Shown in pieces: positions 44,248 to 56,699 of a stretch of 64,000 bases of DNA. This stretch comes from Notolepis coatsorum (taxonomy: Eukaryota > Chordata > Actinopteri > Aulopiformes > Paralepididae): positions 95,476,324-95,540,323 of the forward strand of contig OZ020589.1 of the NCBI GenBank assembly GCA_963971535.1, written 5' to 3'. The translations under genes were made by a program, and so were the position numbers. The notes beneath the pieces were generated by a model. The model had not been told where the DNA came from. It did not search any database and worked only from the letters and a program-made list of their open reading frames with translations. Position 1 is the stretch's first letter. Each line of letters begins with the position of its first letter.

Positions 44248-47200
44248 CATGCTCCGGTTGATTTGGTAATCACATCCATAGAGGAGGGGCAACGGTCTCG
44301 GAGATGGAGATTCAATAACCTAATGTTGAATGATGAAGTGTCATGTGCATACATTAGAACTATATTTAAGGAATTCTGGGAACTTAATGAAGGGTCAATA
44401 GATGATAGTGGCATAATGTGGGACACATGTAAAGCATACATGAGAGGACGACTCATACAATATAGTGCAATACTAAAAAGGGCAGAGAAACAAAAAATGA
44501 CAGCATTGGACGAGGAAATTAAAGCACTCTCGAAACAGCACAGTCAGAGACCAGACCCAGAAACGTGGAGAAATTTGAACAAATCCAAATATGAATTGAA
44601 CAACGTATATCAAAAAAAGGCTGAATATGCTTTATTTAGGACCAACCAAAGATATTATGAACAGGGGGAGAGAGCGGGTAAAATACTAGCAAATCGGGTT
44701 AAACAAATGCAAAATCAAAATATTATATCCTCAATTCGTAATAAGAATGACAAAATTATTACGGACAAAAAGGAAATTAATAATGTTTTCAGGTGCTTTT
44801 ACCAGGATTTATATACCCCACAGGCGGCGGTGGATCAGGTAAAAATGGACGCGTTCTTCAACAAGATTGAATTACCGTCGTTATTGAAACAACAAGTAAA
44901 GTCAATGGAGGGGGAGGTCTCAATAGAGGAAATACATGCGGCAATCAACAGCCTTAAATTAGGTAAAGCACCAGGAGACGATGGGTTTACTCCCGATTTC
45001 TACAAACAATTCAGTGATATAATCTCTCCAAGATTATTGAAAGTATATCAAGATTCACTGTTAAAAGGGAGCTTGCCCACTAGCCTGAGATCGGCCACTA
45101 TTACGTTACTACAGAAAAAGGGCAAAGACCCTCAATACTGTGGGAACTATAGGCCTATATCCCTGAGCAATTTGGAAGAAAAAGTATTGGCAAAAATACT
45201 AGCAAATAGAATAGAAGATGTACTACCAAGTTTGGTACACTAAGACCAAGTGGGTTTTGTGAAGGGGAGAAACTCAGCTGATAATATTCGCAGACTCCTA
45301 CACATAATGTGGAAGGTTAGGAATGATGTAGAGCCTACAGTGGCCTTCTCATTGGACGCCGAAAAGGCCTTTGATAAGGTGGAATTTGCATTCTTATTTC
45401 ACATGCTAGAGCGCTTCGGATATGGACCATTGTTTACTGGATGGGTAAAGCTGTTATACACAAATCCGATGGCCTCTGTCTTGACTAACGGGATCGTATC
45501 CTCGCCCTTTAATCTAGGACGGGGGACGAGGCAAGGTTCTCCGCTTTCTCCCCAAATGTTCGCGCTTTTCCTCGAACCACTTGCTATCGCACTAAGGACT
45601 AATCAAGACATCAAAGGGGTAATAGCGGGACAGGTGGAACATAAACTATTTATATGCGGATGATATCTTATTGGTATCCAGCAATCCCCAAACAGCAGCT
45701 GGGGTCATTGGAACTGTTATCGAGTCCTTCTCCGAAATTTCTGGATACACAATCAACTGGAGCAAATCAGAAGCAATGCCTCTCTCTAAGTGCTGTCCCC
45801 CTGCTATTAGGAGGGGATGGCAGTACAGGTGGATGCCGTCAGGGTTGATATACCTAGGAATAAAGCTGATCCCAGGTCTGAAAGAGATAGTACAAGCCAA
45901 TATTGCCCCTATAATCGAACACGTTAGTGCTCTGACCCAGAATTGGGCCAAGATGAATATGTCCCTCCTTGGGAAGATAAACTTAGTAAAAATGATATTG
46001 GCTCCCAAATTAAATTATATCCTATATATGCTGCCGCTGACTCTCCCAACTCAGTTACTCAAACAGTATGACAAAGTCATTAATGTATATTTATGAGGGG
46101 GCAAAAGGCCACTATTTGGTCGGGCCAAAATGTATGCAGCAAAGGAAAATGGCGGCTTGTCCCTGCCTAAGCTAGACTGGTATCACTATGCGTTCTCGCT
46201 CTCCCAGCTCTCCAAATTGAATCACTCTACTGAGGAGGCACCTGCTTGGGTCAAGATAGAGGAGGAAATGGTATATCCCTCGTCTCTGGAATCCTTCCTG
46301 ACACAATCAGACAGACCTATACCTCTTAAGAACCCTCTAATGGCGTTTGCCAGGGAAACTTGGAATCAGTCGCATAGGCTGACTGGTGATAGCCCATATC
46401 TGACTACAAGAGCCTCTATATGGTATAATAAAAAACTAAAGATTGGTAAGAAATCAGTCATATGGGACGACTGGATTAAAAGGGGGATACATGTACTGGG
46501 TGATATAGCCGGGGAAGATGGGGTTTTACCTTTTGAGGATATTAAAGAGGATTTTGGTATAGATAATAAAAACTTCTATAAATTCCTACAGATTAGACAT
46601 TGTATATCGTCATCAATGGGAGGGCCAAAGTGTGGCCCGATTACTGCAATTCAAGAAATATTTTATAAAGGATGGCGTAGGAAAGGCGGTGCATCAAGAT
46701 TCTATGATGTTATAAGAGAATACAATGCACCCAAGTTGGCGGGTCTGAGGCTGAGCTGGGAGAACGATGTACGTGAGGATATTACTGAGGAAATGTGGGA
46801 GAAGCTGGTGTCCAAATGGGGTAAATTCTCTCGGGAGGCGCAATCACAACTTATTTTTTACAAAGTGTTGAACAGAAGCTATTGGACGCCTAGTAAAATG
46901 GCCAGACTGAAATTAAGGGACAGTGACATCTGCTGGAGATGTGAGAAGGAGACAGGCACTTTACTACACATGCTATACGAATGTGAGAAGGTCCGGAAAA
47001 TGTGGGATCAAATTGTGATATTCCTAAGTAAGGTTCTGAATGTGAAGATAAATAACGCCCCAATGGCATGTGTTTTGGGTATAGTACCGAAAGGGATTAA
47101 ACTGCCTAAATACCGGGGAATGTGGTATAGAATGGCCATGATATCAGGATGTAGAATTGCATTACGACATTGGAAATCACCTGTTGATATTACTTTTAAA

Positions 47201-47710
47201 GAATGGATGGAACTAATGTTCCGGACAGCATCATATGAAAGGGTGACATATAGAGTCGCAGGAAGAGAGGATATCTTCGCTGAGGTATGGGACAGTTTTC
47301 TACACCTGACTGAACGGTCTGGGGACAAATGACTAAGGTGGGGTTACAATGGTATCAAGGAGGAATATAAAAAAGGGGATCTGATCTGATGGTACTTTAT
47401 ATTGTATTATGTATGTATATGCATAGATTTTATGTATGCAGCACATACCTGCTCACAGGTAGATCGGTCTACATGTAAAGTATATGCATCAGGGATATAT
47501 GTGCACAATGTATAGTATAGTATCTTTCTTTTTTCGTAAGTATTTTTTTAATTTCCATGTCAGTTTTTAATGTATTTGTATGAGTCTTGTACATGTTTTG
47601 TATGTTCTTACAAAAAAAGAAAAAGGCAAATCTTGGACGTTGCATACTGTGATGTGGAAAAATATGTTTTGAATATTTGAGATTTGTGCAAAAAATTTCA
47701 AAAAAAAAAA
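44248..47710 (+). mobile_element. L1-clade LINE, 5'-truncated, with 11-bp target duplication
   Basis: AAAAGCTAAAC precedes the copy (44237-44247) and follows its A-tail (47711-47721). The copy starts near the end of the endonuclease domain of ORF2 (RWRFNNLMLNDEVSCAYI) and runs through the whole reverse transcriptase and C-terminal region to a 375-base 3' UTR. The 3' UTR is shared with 20081-20236. It is dead: see the ORF2 entry. Confidence 0.9.
44263..47332 (+). pseudogene. L1 ORF2 (reverse transcriptase), four broken pieces
   Basis: Pieces at 44263-45243, 45250-45663, 45671-46096 and 46130-47332. Motifs in order: LKLGKAPGDDGFTPDFYKQF, NYRPISLSN, SLDAEKAFDKVEF, GTRQGSPLSP, the catalytic YADDILLVSS spread over a frameshift near 45655, then a C-terminal CWRCEKETGTLLHMLYECEK zinc-finger-like block. 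Breaks visible: a TAA at 45241-45243 where GFVKGRNSADNI resumes in frame after it, a frameshift before YADD, and a TGA at about 46094. Domain order is typical of fish L1. Confidence 0.9.
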
Positions 47711-48318
47711 AAAAGCTAAACATTGTCACCGGTATGGCTGTCCGCATTATGTCATTAATTGTTGATCAGTGACGACACTTAGGTTAGCCACGTTAACATG
47801 AGCTAGGTTAGCCAGTTAACGTGAGCTACCGGTAGATGGAAAGAATGTAACGTTACTGGTGAAAGTGATTTTCCTTGGAATACTCCTGTGCCAACTTGCT
47901 GTACTTTGCTTGCAGGCCTGCAGCCATTATTGCTGGATTATGAATAGTCCCAATTTTAGCCAAGGTAACGGTAAGCTAAAACTAGCTCTTCAGCTAATGC
48001 TAAATAACACCAGCAAGCGAACACATCAGAGCACCCCGTCACATGGCTCTGTCGGGACCATGGCATTTAAGAAAGAAAAATCTGCTGTTAAAATGACAAA
48101 CAGCATTGACACTTTAATTCACGGTCGATTAAAAACATGTTTGTTTTATAATGCTCACTCTCAGCAGGAGGATACCGCACGTGTTGTTGATAAATTACGT
48201 CATATGGTATCGGAGCATAGCTTTGACGTGTAGTCGCCGATACCGATACCAGCATTTTAGGCTGTATCGGAGGCATTTCCGATACTCGTATCGGTATCGG
48301 AACAACTCTAGTTTTCAC

Positions 48319-48947
48319 ACACGTCGTTTTCGGTGCGACATCACCACCACCTGGGAGAAGGGCCCGCTCCTTTTCCAAGATGGCAGCATCCCCATTGTCT
48401 GTGCTGAATGTTTGTTAGTGTTTGGCCTTTTTTGTTGATTTTTAGTACTTTCAACCATTCATTTTTAGTAAGTAGTAGTCTTCATTTGATCCTATCATTT
48501 TTTCATTCACCGATTTGTGGACTTTTTGGAGTTTCTACTTGCTCTGTGGACTGTGGCCTGGATTTCTTCCCCTGATTGTTGGGGAGCTGTCCTGCTGTGC
48601 TGGCTGAGGTCTGTTTCCACCTGCCCTGTCCTGCTCTGCTGCTGTAGCTGAGGTCTGTTTCCACCTGCTCTGCTGTGCTGCTGTAGCTGAGGTCTGCTTC
48701 CACCTGCTCTGCTGTGCTGTTGTAGCTTGAGGCCTGCTTCTGTCTGCCCTGCCCTACTCTGCTGCTCTGCTCTAGATTGACTCTTACTAGTCATGCTGCT
48801 TGCGAGTATGACTCACTACCATACTACCTGTCTTTGTTCACCGTCACGTCACTTCCGACTGAGAGAACGTTGTGTGCATTTGGCTGCCGCTTCTCATCAG
48901 AGTTTGTTTGTTTGGTTTGTTTTGTTTGTTTTGTTTGTGTCTACACG
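48319..48947. other. sequence with a 45-bp minisatellite
   Basis: 48595-48740 holds about four units of GCTGAGGTCTGTTTCCACCT followed by GCYCTGCTGTGCTGCTGTA. The start (GAAGGGCCCGCTCCTTTTCC, AAGATGGCAGC) resembles the 5' end of a fish LINE or a gene leader but no frame follows. 48895-48940 is a TTTGTTTG run. Confidence 0.5.
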
Positions 48948-49739
48948 TTAACACTTTCAGCGCCAGCCGTTTTAGGCATCCTTGTACTCATTGTTGTGCC
49001 ACCGCTGTAAAGGATAGGGATTTTCACTGTGCGTCGCGGTGTTTGCAGGGCTATATCTATATTCTATATTATAGCTATGGAGACAATACTATGGCTCATT
49101 TTACAGTAACTATCCCTCGTTCAACATGTGAAAAATAATTAATTTTGTCATGTATACGTTCGCGTATTATATACCGCGTTATACCGTGGTGAATATTGTA
49201 TAGTTTCAGAGTGATCCTGGCTAATTCCTGGTAACTGTTACGGAGCGATATGTGAATTTAGCTAAAAGCGTTCGCATTGCTCGCCTGGACACGCTACTAT
49301 TTCCAAATCAAAGGTATATAATAGGTATTATGTTTCATCATGAATGCATGAAAGGGGGGGGGGGTTGTTTTTTGATGCTTTGATCGCCAGTAACGGCATT
49401 CGCTTTGAATACTACATACGTTGATCGGCCGGATCCAGTGGCGGACTGGGACACAAATTCAGCCCGGGACATTCAGATGCACCAGCCCACACACCGACCC
49501 ACACAACGGCCGTTATGAAACACTTGTCCAGTATTAAACAACCCAAGGCTGTGGCTAAGGAGTCAACATCAGGGAGACCAAATCTACACCCCGCCCCTAG
49601 ATGTGCACTCGTGCACAGTGCACACACACACACACACACACACGTTACTTCCTGTCATTGGCATATGTATTTTTTTTTTACTAACATCTTTGTGCCTCAT
49701 TAGCCTAGGGATTAAGGATACATGAAGTATTAACTACAC

Positions 49740-49930
49740 CAGTGGTTCCCAAAGTCGGGGTCGCGACCCAAAGGTGGGCCGCGAGCAGCCACGGGTGGGC
49801 CGCGAGATGATAAAAAAATAAAAAAAAAATAAAAAAATATATATTTTTTATTTTTTATTTTTTTATTTTTTATTTTTTTATTTTCTATTTTTTTATTTTT
49901 TTTGTCAGGCCACTGAACTTAGAAGCAGGC
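49740..49930. mobile_element. hAT-type left terminus
   Basis: CAGTGGTTCCCAAAGTCGGG then GTCGCGACCC and a repeated GTGGGCCGCGAG is a common fish hAT end, followed by a long A/T-run segment. No matching right end is present before the assembly gap, so it is a fragment or its other end is in the gap. Confidence 0.5.
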
Positions 49931-50239
49931 CAGGACAGTGTTTCTAGTTGTATTCTAAAATTCTATTCTATTCTAAAATGTGACTATATGGTTTTATATT
50001 AACTTAATAAATAAACAAAAACGAAAAATCTACTTATTTCAACGAACATTTCAAACTAAATAACAGATTATGCACATAAAACGCTGAAAACAACCGAAGC
50101 AACAATAGTATTTTAATGAGGCTATTATTATTATCATTATTATTTTGCAACAAGTTAGCCCTCTCATAAATAGCACATATAAATGAATAACTAACTTGAA
50201 CTAACTTAATAGGATTGAAGTGATATTTGGCTTAAAAAA

Positions 50240-50612
<373 letters not shown>

Positions 50613-50729
50613 GCAATTTTAGTTTTTTAATTCTAGCTTTTTCAGCTCCACCCTTTCGTTTGCGTTCTCCATTTTCTGCGCTTCTAGGCCTACTCGCGGT
50701 TGGGAGGAAACGTGAATCTCATTCACTGA

Positions 50730-51930
50730 TGTCTCATGTCTCATTCAAGACTGGCTAACAAAAGCATGTCTTTCACTTAACACCAAGAAAACAGTGTGTA
50801 TGATGTTCACAAAGTCACCAGTAGAGGTCACTCACTCTAATGTGTTTTCTGGGGAGGCGGAGCTGGACATTGTACATTAATTCAAGTATCTTGGGGTCAC
50901 ATTGGACTCTACATTGACCTTCAAAAAGTCATGTGAAGAAAGTGACAAACACGGTCAAGTTTAAACATCGAAAACTTCAGGCAGATCAGGCCCTGCCTGC
51001 CAGTTAATGCTGCAAGGATGTTTCTGCATTCAATGATTTTATCACACATCGAGTACTGTTTTATCAACTTTCATACAGTATGTCATTACTCTTACACCAA
51101 TAGAATTACTCTACAAAAAAGCCATAAAAGTAGTTGATAGGAAACCAATTTCATTTCATCACTGTAATGTTTAGAAAAAAAATAACATGCTAAGTTTCGA
51201 GAATTTCCAAGTTTTCAAATATACTTGCTTCATGTACAAGGTTCTGCATGGACTTGCCCCTCCCCCATTGAATGAGTTCATCCAACAGAAAGCAGACACT
51301 GGCATTACCACCAGGCAGGGGTGTAGCTCCAGATTCTGGGCCCCATGAAAGAATGTATTTTTAGGCCCCCAGTAAATGCGAGCGAGCGCGTAAAAAAATT
51401 TTTTTATTGATGAAAACGCATAATATGGTTTTTACCTATACATTCGGATCAGCAGTTCAGCACCTGTACTGTTGGTGGGTGAGCCTAGTAAAGGATGTCG
51501 CATTGCGTTCATCTTCAATGAATGGACCAATGCAATAGTCTACCAAAGCCCCCCCTCTCTCTCTATAATATCTCACACACACCACACACACACTTCAGAA
51601 ACAAACAAATAGTATCAATGAGAGCATCAATAATACACCCGAGTGATGTCTAGTAAAAAAAAAAAAAAAATTGCCCCCCCCCCCCCCCCCCCCCCCCCCC
51701 ACCCCAGTGCTGGGCCCTTGGAATCATCCTAAGCTACCCCCCCCCCCCCCGCTACGCCCCTGCCACCAGGGCCATCAGTAGAGGGGACTGTAAGGTGCCT
51801 TTTCGGTATACTACCTTTGCAAAAACTGTGTTCTCTGTTAAAGGTGGTAACTACTGGAATAGCCTACCAGTTGTGATTAGAGAGTGCCCTACATACTCCA
51901 TGTTCAAGACCCATCTTAAAACTGCATCTT
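50730..51930 (+). pseudogene. LINE reverse transcriptase C-terminal remains
   Basis: Pieces in several frames read ACLSLNTKKTVCMMFTKSPV, FKYLGVTLDSTLTFKK, then GCTAAG-to-Lys-type text around YKVLHGLAPPPLNEFIQQK (51236-51295) and, after a hAT insertion, GGNYWNSLPVVIRECPTYS (51843-51900). This is the region after the catalytic core of a fish non-LTR reverse transcriptase, clade not certain (CR1/L2/RTE-like). Many stops and shifts show it is old. The core and 5' part may be lost in the microsatellite gap. Confidence 0.75.
51316..51762. mobile_element. short hAT element in the LINE remains
   Basis: Ends CAGGGGTGTAGC and GCTACGCCCCTG with CCACCAGG repeated exactly at 51308-51315 and 51763-51770. 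It contains A-, C- and CA-runs and no gene. The LINE text resumes directly after the duplication. Same family as the end at 31072. Confidence 0.9.
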
Positions 51931-52007
51931 AAGGCAAACCAGAACTGTGATAATTTTTTATCTGATTTAGTTTATGCAACTTATTTATTGTTTTATTGCC
52001 GGCCACA

Positions 52008-52387
52008 CACTGGCCCACACACCGGCCCACATAATGGCCCACACACCGGCCACATACAGCCCACACACTGGCCCACACACTACACCGGCCCACACACCGG
52101 CCCCACATTAGTGGCCCACACACTGGCCCACACACTGGCCCACACACTGGCCCACACACTGCCCACACACCGGCCCACACACTGGCCCACATACTGGCCC
52201 ACACACCGGCCCACACACTGGCCCACATACTGGCCCACACACCGGCCCACACACCGGCCCACACACCGGCCCACACACTAGCCCACATTAGTGGCCCACA
52301 CACTGACTCACACACTGGCCCACACACCGGCCCACACACTGGCCCACATACTGGCCCACACACCGGCCCACACACCGGCCCACATAC
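52008..52387. repeat. 14-bp minisatellite, left block
   Basis: Units of CACACACYGGCCCA, with variants CACATACTGGCCCA and a longer CACATTAGTGGCCCA / CACACTGACTCA group recurring as a higher-order block. The HTGPHTGPH and CGPVCGPV open frames over it come only from the repeat. Confidence 0.95.
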
Positions 52388-55300
52388 TCAAGTTCTCAAG
52401 TTCAAGTTCTTTAATAGTTGTCATACAGAAGTACAGAATACTTTCATACAAAATGCTTCTTACTGTTACGCTCCAGAGACTGTGCTAGACAAGATAGTAT
52501 CAAATAACATAATAACATAATATAGCATGAATTTAGAAGAAGAAAATGAGGTCACAGTTGTTCGGTATAGACATATGTACAATGTTCTGAGTTACCATAT
52601 AATATACAATACACAACTATGCAGTGTACTAATGTACAGTACTATCTAGTGCAAAGCAGAAATGGGATGAGGTACAATTTTAGGTACAATTTACAGTAAG
52701 GTGTACGAGTTGTAGTGCAATCCTTCATCCATAAATATAAAGTGTGGGGAGTGGGTGCTACAGTGTGTTTGTTTAAAGTGGGTGTGTGCTATAAAGTGTG
52801 TGTAGTGGGTGCTACAGTGTGTTTGTTTAAAGTGAGTGTGTGCGTGTGGATGTGTGTGCTATGTGTGTTTGGTGGTTGTTGTTGTGTAGTGTTCATTCAT
52901 TGTTCGTTTAGCAGCCTGATGGCCTGGGGATAGAAGCTACTTCTGAGTCTTTCTGTGCTCGCCTTGAGACTCCTGTATCGCTTGCCTGACGGCAGCAGTT
53001 CAAAGAGGCAGTTGTTCGGGTGGCTCGAGTCCTTAATAATTCTCTTAGCCTTCCCCTTGCAACGCTTGTAGTAAATGTTCTGGAGGGTGGGGAGCCCCCC
53101 TCCAATTGTGCGTTCGGCTGAACGTGTCACTCTTTGTAGTCTGCTTTGGTCTTTTGCAGTGCTATTCCCAAACCAGGAGGTGATGTTGCCGGTCAAGATG
53201 CTCTCTATTGTACATGAGTAGAAGTTCTTAAGGATCTTCTGGCTGACTTGGAACTTCCTTAGGCGCCTGAGGAAGTAGAGGCGTTGTCGTGCCTTCTTCA
53301 CCACACTGTTAATGTGTATGGTCCATTTCAAGTCCTCGGATATGTGGGCTCCGAGGTACTTGAAGCTGTTGACTCTCTCAACCGGTGCCCCGTCGATGCT
53401 GAGGGGGCTGTAGTCCTTGACCCCCGACCTCCTGAAGTCCACAATCATCTCCTTTGTTTTGCTGACGTTCAGGGAGAGGCTGTTTTCCTGGCACCATCCC
53501 GCCAGGACCTTGACCTCTTCCAGGTAGGCCCTCTCGTCGTTGGCAGAGATCAGGCCCACCACCACTGTGTCGTCAGCAAATTTGACGATTGTATTGCTAC
53601 TCCGCTGAGCCACACAGTCGTGTGTGTACAGGGAGTAGAGGAGGGGACTCAGAACACAGCCCTGGGGGGCCCCTATGTTGAGGGTGATGGATGAGGAGGT
53701 GCAGTTGCCTGCTCTCACCACCTGGGGTCTGCCAGTCAGGAAGTCCAAGACCCACTGGCAGAGGTCATAGCCCAAGCCCAGGTCCCTGAGCTTGGCTATG
53801 AGTATGGAGGGGACTATGGTATTGAATGCCGAGCTGTAGTCGATGAATAGCATTCTCACATAGTTCCCCTGCCTCTTGTCCAGGTGTGATGCTGCTGTGT
53901 GCAGCACATGGGATATGGCGTCCTCCGTGGACCTGTTGGGGCGGTATGCAAATTGCAGGGGGTCCATGTTGATGGGGAGGGAGGAGCAGATGTAGCCCTT
54001 TACTAGCTTCTCAAAGCACTTCATGGCTATGGAGGTGAGAGCTACAGGGCGGTAGTCGTTGAGGCAAGCAGGCTTGGATTTTTTGGGTACAGGGATAATA
54101 GTGGACTTCTTCAGGCAGGTGGGGATGACAGCCTGTTCTAAGGACAGGTTAAATATGTCAGTGAATACTGGGGCCAGTTGGTCGGCACAGACTTTTAGGA
54201 CGCGGCCGGGGATGCCGTCCGGACCTGCTGCCTTCCTGATATTCACTTTTTTAAAGGTCCGCCTCACCTCATGCTCTGTTACCCTGAACACTGCGCCTCC
54301 ATCAGCAGCCGACCCCCCCCCCCCCATTGCCGAGGCTTGTGAGCTGGTGTTGTTATTACCAGCATCAAACCTCGCATAGAAGGTATTGAGGTCGTTTGCT
54401 AAGGAGATGTCACTGTTCAGTTTGAGGGAGGCGCCTTTGTAGTCTGTCATCGTTTTGAGCCCCTGCCACATAGCTCTAGAGTCAGCTTGTTCAAACTGGA
54501 GTTCAATTTTATCCCTGTAGCGCCGTTTGGCCTCTGACACTGTCCTCCTTACGTTGTGTTGCGCCACCTTGTGGTCGTTCATGTTGCCTGCCACTAGGCC
54601 GTCATTGTATGCTTTGGTGCGCTCTCTCAGAGCTTCACGGACGGATTTGTCTACCCAGGGTTTTTGATTTGGGTAAACTTTCATTTTGGTAGTGGGGATT
54701 GTTTCTTTCACCCTAGTACAGACATAGTCCAGCACTGTCTCCGTGTAGGCATTAATGTTATCTGTGTCGCGGAATACAATCCAGTCTGTGTTGTGAAACA
54801 CTGACACTAGTGTATCCTCTGACGTCACATCCCATTTCTGCACCTCTCGCGAGACTACGGGAGTACTTTTAATTCTTTGTCTGTACTTTGGTGTAAGGAA
54901 AATGGATGCGTGATCTGACTTGCCAAAGCCACTATCAGAATGAGCCTTGTAGCCACCTTTAAATTGCGTGTAACAGTGATCTAGGATGTTACCGCCTCTG
55001 GTGTTGCAAGTCACATGCTGGTAGAAATCAGGCAATACCTTTCTCAGATTGGCGCTATTGAAATCTCCCAGTACTAAAATGGCGGCGTTAACGTTCGTCG
55101 CTTGTATATTGTTTACCTCGTCGTGTAGTCTGGAGAGCGCGGCGTTGTTGTTGGCTTGCGGTGGAATATACACTCCGACCAGGATGATCGCCGTTAACTC
55201 CCTCGGGAGGAAGAAAGGACGACACTTGATGGTTATATATTCCAGTTCTGGGGAGCAGTGATTGGATAATTCCTTCACATTCGTTGGATCACTCCAATTT

Positions 55301-55847
55301 TTGTTAAACATGAAGGCAATACCTCCACCACGTTGTTTACCGGACTCTGATTGTGTCCGATCCTTCCTATGGATAAAGAAATGATCCGCTGGTTGAATCG
55401 CGTGATCTGGAACCTCCGGTGTTAGCCATGTTTCGGTGAAGCAAAGGACATTGCAGTCCCTAACGTCTCTTTGATATTGAATCCTTGCTCGGATGTCATC
55501 CAGTTTATTGTCTATTGATTGTACATTGGCTAGCAATATACTGGGAAGTGGTGTACGGTGTCGTCTGGATCTCAGCCTGTTTCGGATCCCAGCCCTTTTT
55601 CCTCGTCTTCGCGGCGGCTTTTGGTGGTCTTGTCCATGGCCGGCATAACAAAGGATCTCGGTGGGCCATTTCTGCTGTTCAGCGATCCGATCCAGAGAGC
55701 AATCCAAACGGTAAGTTTTTCTTAATCCAATGTCAATGATTGACTGACGGTCATACACATATAATGCACCAACAGTTGGTGCAAATAAAACTCCTAATAC
55801 TATAAAAATTAACAAAATAAAGCACAGTCTCGTCGGAGCCAGTCCCA
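52388..55847 (-). mobile_element. Rex1-like LINE inserted in the minisatellite
   Basis: A minus-strand element of about 3.46 kb interrupts the 14-bp array. It has one long ORF and a 3' UTR of about 510 bases that ends in short tandem AACTTGA units instead of an A-tail, as in CR1/Rex1 relatives. No target duplication can be read because both sides are repeat units. The length and open ORF suggest a near full-length, young copy. Confidence 0.8.
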
Positions 55848-55884
55848 CTGGCCCACACACTGGCCCACACACCGGCCCACACAC
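52897..55884 (-). CDS. Rex1-like ORF2, intact endonuclease/reverse transcriptase
   Basis: An open frame of 995 codons without a stop. The first 12 or so residues come from the minisatellite (CGPVCGPV), so the true start is downstream, but no ATG is forced. Order: hydrophobic segment (LCFILLIFIVLGVLF), basic linker (PPRRRGKRAG), APE endonuclease (LANVQSIDNKLDDI, CFTETWL, ILVLGDFNSA, SGFGKSDHASIF), then reverse transcriptase (RKAAGPDGIPGRVLK, DYRPVALTS, FIDYSSAFNTI, GAPQGCVLSPLLYSLYTHDC, catalytic KFADDTVVVG near residue 768) and the C-terminal LLPSGKRYRSLKA block. All catalytic motifs are present, so the copy could be functional. Rex1 versus another CR1-group clade is my judgement from motifs. 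Confidence 0.85.
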   Translation of the reverse strand: MCGPVCGPVCGPVGLAPTRLCFILLIFIVLGVLFAPTVGALYVYDRQSIIDIGLRKTYRLDCSLDRIAEQQKWPTEILCYAGHGQDHQKPPRRRGKRAGIRNRLRSRRHRTPLPSILLANVQSIDNKLDDIRARIQYQRDVRDCNVLCFTETWLTPEVPDHAIQPADHFFIHRKDRTQSESGKQRGGGIAFMFNKNWSDPTNVKELSNHCSPELEYITIKCRPFFLPRELTAIILVGVYIPPQANNNAALSRLHDEVNNIQATNVNAAILVLGDFNSANLRKVLPDFYQHVTCNTRGGNILDHCYTQFKGGYKAHSDSGFGKSDHASIFLTPKYRQRIKSTPVVSREVQKWDVTSEDTLVSVFHNTDWIVFRDTDNINAYTETVLDYVCTRVKETIPTTKMKVYPNQKPWVDKSVREALRERTKAYNDGLVAGNMNDHKVAQHNVRRTVSEAKRRYRDKIELQFEQADSRAMWQGLKTMTDYKGASLKLNSDISLANDLNTFYARFDAGNNNTSSQASAMGGGGSAADGGAVFRVTEHEVRRTFKKVNIRKAAGPDGIPGRVLKVCADQLAPVFTDIFNLSLEQAVIPTCLKKSTIIPVPKKSKPACLNDYRPVALTSIAMKCFEKLVKGYICSSLPINMDPLQFAYRPNRSTEDAISHVLHTAASHLDKRQGNYVRMLFIDYSSAFNTIVPSILIAKLRDLGLGYDLCQWVLDFLTGRPQVVRAGNCTSSSITLNIGAPQGCVLSPLLYSLYTHDCVAQRSSNTIVKFADDTVVVGLISANDERAYLEEVKVLAGWCQENSLSLNVSKTKEMIVDFRRSGVKDYSPLSIDGAPVERVNSFKYLGAHISEDLKWTIHINSVVKKARQRLYFLRRLRKFQVSQKILKNFYSCTIESILTGNITSWFGNSTAKDQSRLQRVTRSAERTIGGGLPTLQNIYYKRCKGKAKRIIKDSSHPNNCLFELLPSGKRYRSLKASTERLRSSFYPQAIRLLNEQ

Positions 55885-56487
55885 TGGCCCACATTAGTGG
55901 CCCACACACCGACTCACACACTGGCCCACACACCGGCCCACACACTGGCCCACATTAGTGGCCCACACACCGACTCACACACTGGCCCACACACTGGCCC
56001 ACACACTGGCCCACACACCGGCCCACATTAGTGGCCAACACACTGGCCCACACACTGGCCCACACACTGGCCCACACACTGGCCCACACACTGGCCCACA
56101 CACCGGCCCACACACTGGCCCACATACTGGCCCACACACCGGCCCACACACCGGCCCACACACTGGCCCACATACTGGCCCACACACCGGCCCACACACC
56201 GGCCCACACACCGGCCCACACACTAGCCCACATTAGTGGCCCACACACTGACTCACACACTGGCCCACACACCGGCCCACACACTGGCCCACATACTGGC
56301 CCACACACCGGCCCACACACCGGCCCACATACTGGCCCACACACTGGCCCACACACCGGCCCACACACTGGCCCACATTAGTGGCCCACACACCGACTCA
56401 CACACTGGCCCACACACTGGCCCACACACTGGCCCACACACCGGCCCACATTAGTGGCCAACACACTGGCCCACACACTGGCCCAAA
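55848..56487. repeat. 14-bp minisatellite, right block
   Basis: The same units as at 52008-52387, about 45 copies, with the CACATTAGTGGCCCA / CACCGACTCACACACTGG block recurring about five times (near 55890, 55950, 56020, 56230, 56375, 56450). Together with the left block it was one array before the LINE inserted. Confidence 0.95.
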
Positions 56488-56699
56488 AAAAATTAAGTAA
56501 AAAAAAATATATATATATATATAATTTTAAAATTTTTGAATTTGATTTTTTTTTTACCAGCCCACTTTGGTTCCGGCCCATCGGGATTAGTCCCGAACGT
56601 CCCGATGGCCAGTCCGCCACTGGCCGGATCGATATGAAATCATTGTAGGATCAGGGTGGAATTGACGTCAGATAGTCCTTACCTTTGATCGGGGTTATT

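Larger units (their letters stand above)
43291..48310. mobile_element. hAT transposon carrying a SINE and an L1
   Basis: Inverted ends TAGAGATGTTCCGATACC and GGTATCGGAACAACTCTA are flanked by a perfect 8-bp duplication GTTTTCAC (43283-43290 and 48311-48318). Subterminal CCGATAC words repeat at both ends. After removing the SINE (43424-43903) and the L1 (44248-47710) about 1.1 kb of the element itself remains, with no transposase: a non-autonomous hAT that has served as a landing pad. Confidence 0.9.

Noticed and set aside
51929-56454. HTGPHTGP and CGPVCGPV proteins over the 14-bp array
   Set aside because: A repeat whose unit is not a multiple of three but lacks stops is open in several frames on both strands; no start, splice or conservation signal supports a protein.
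52008-56487. CRISPR-like appearance of the 14-bp and 50-bp arrays
   Set aside because: Units are contiguous with no unique spacers, and the genome is a fish.
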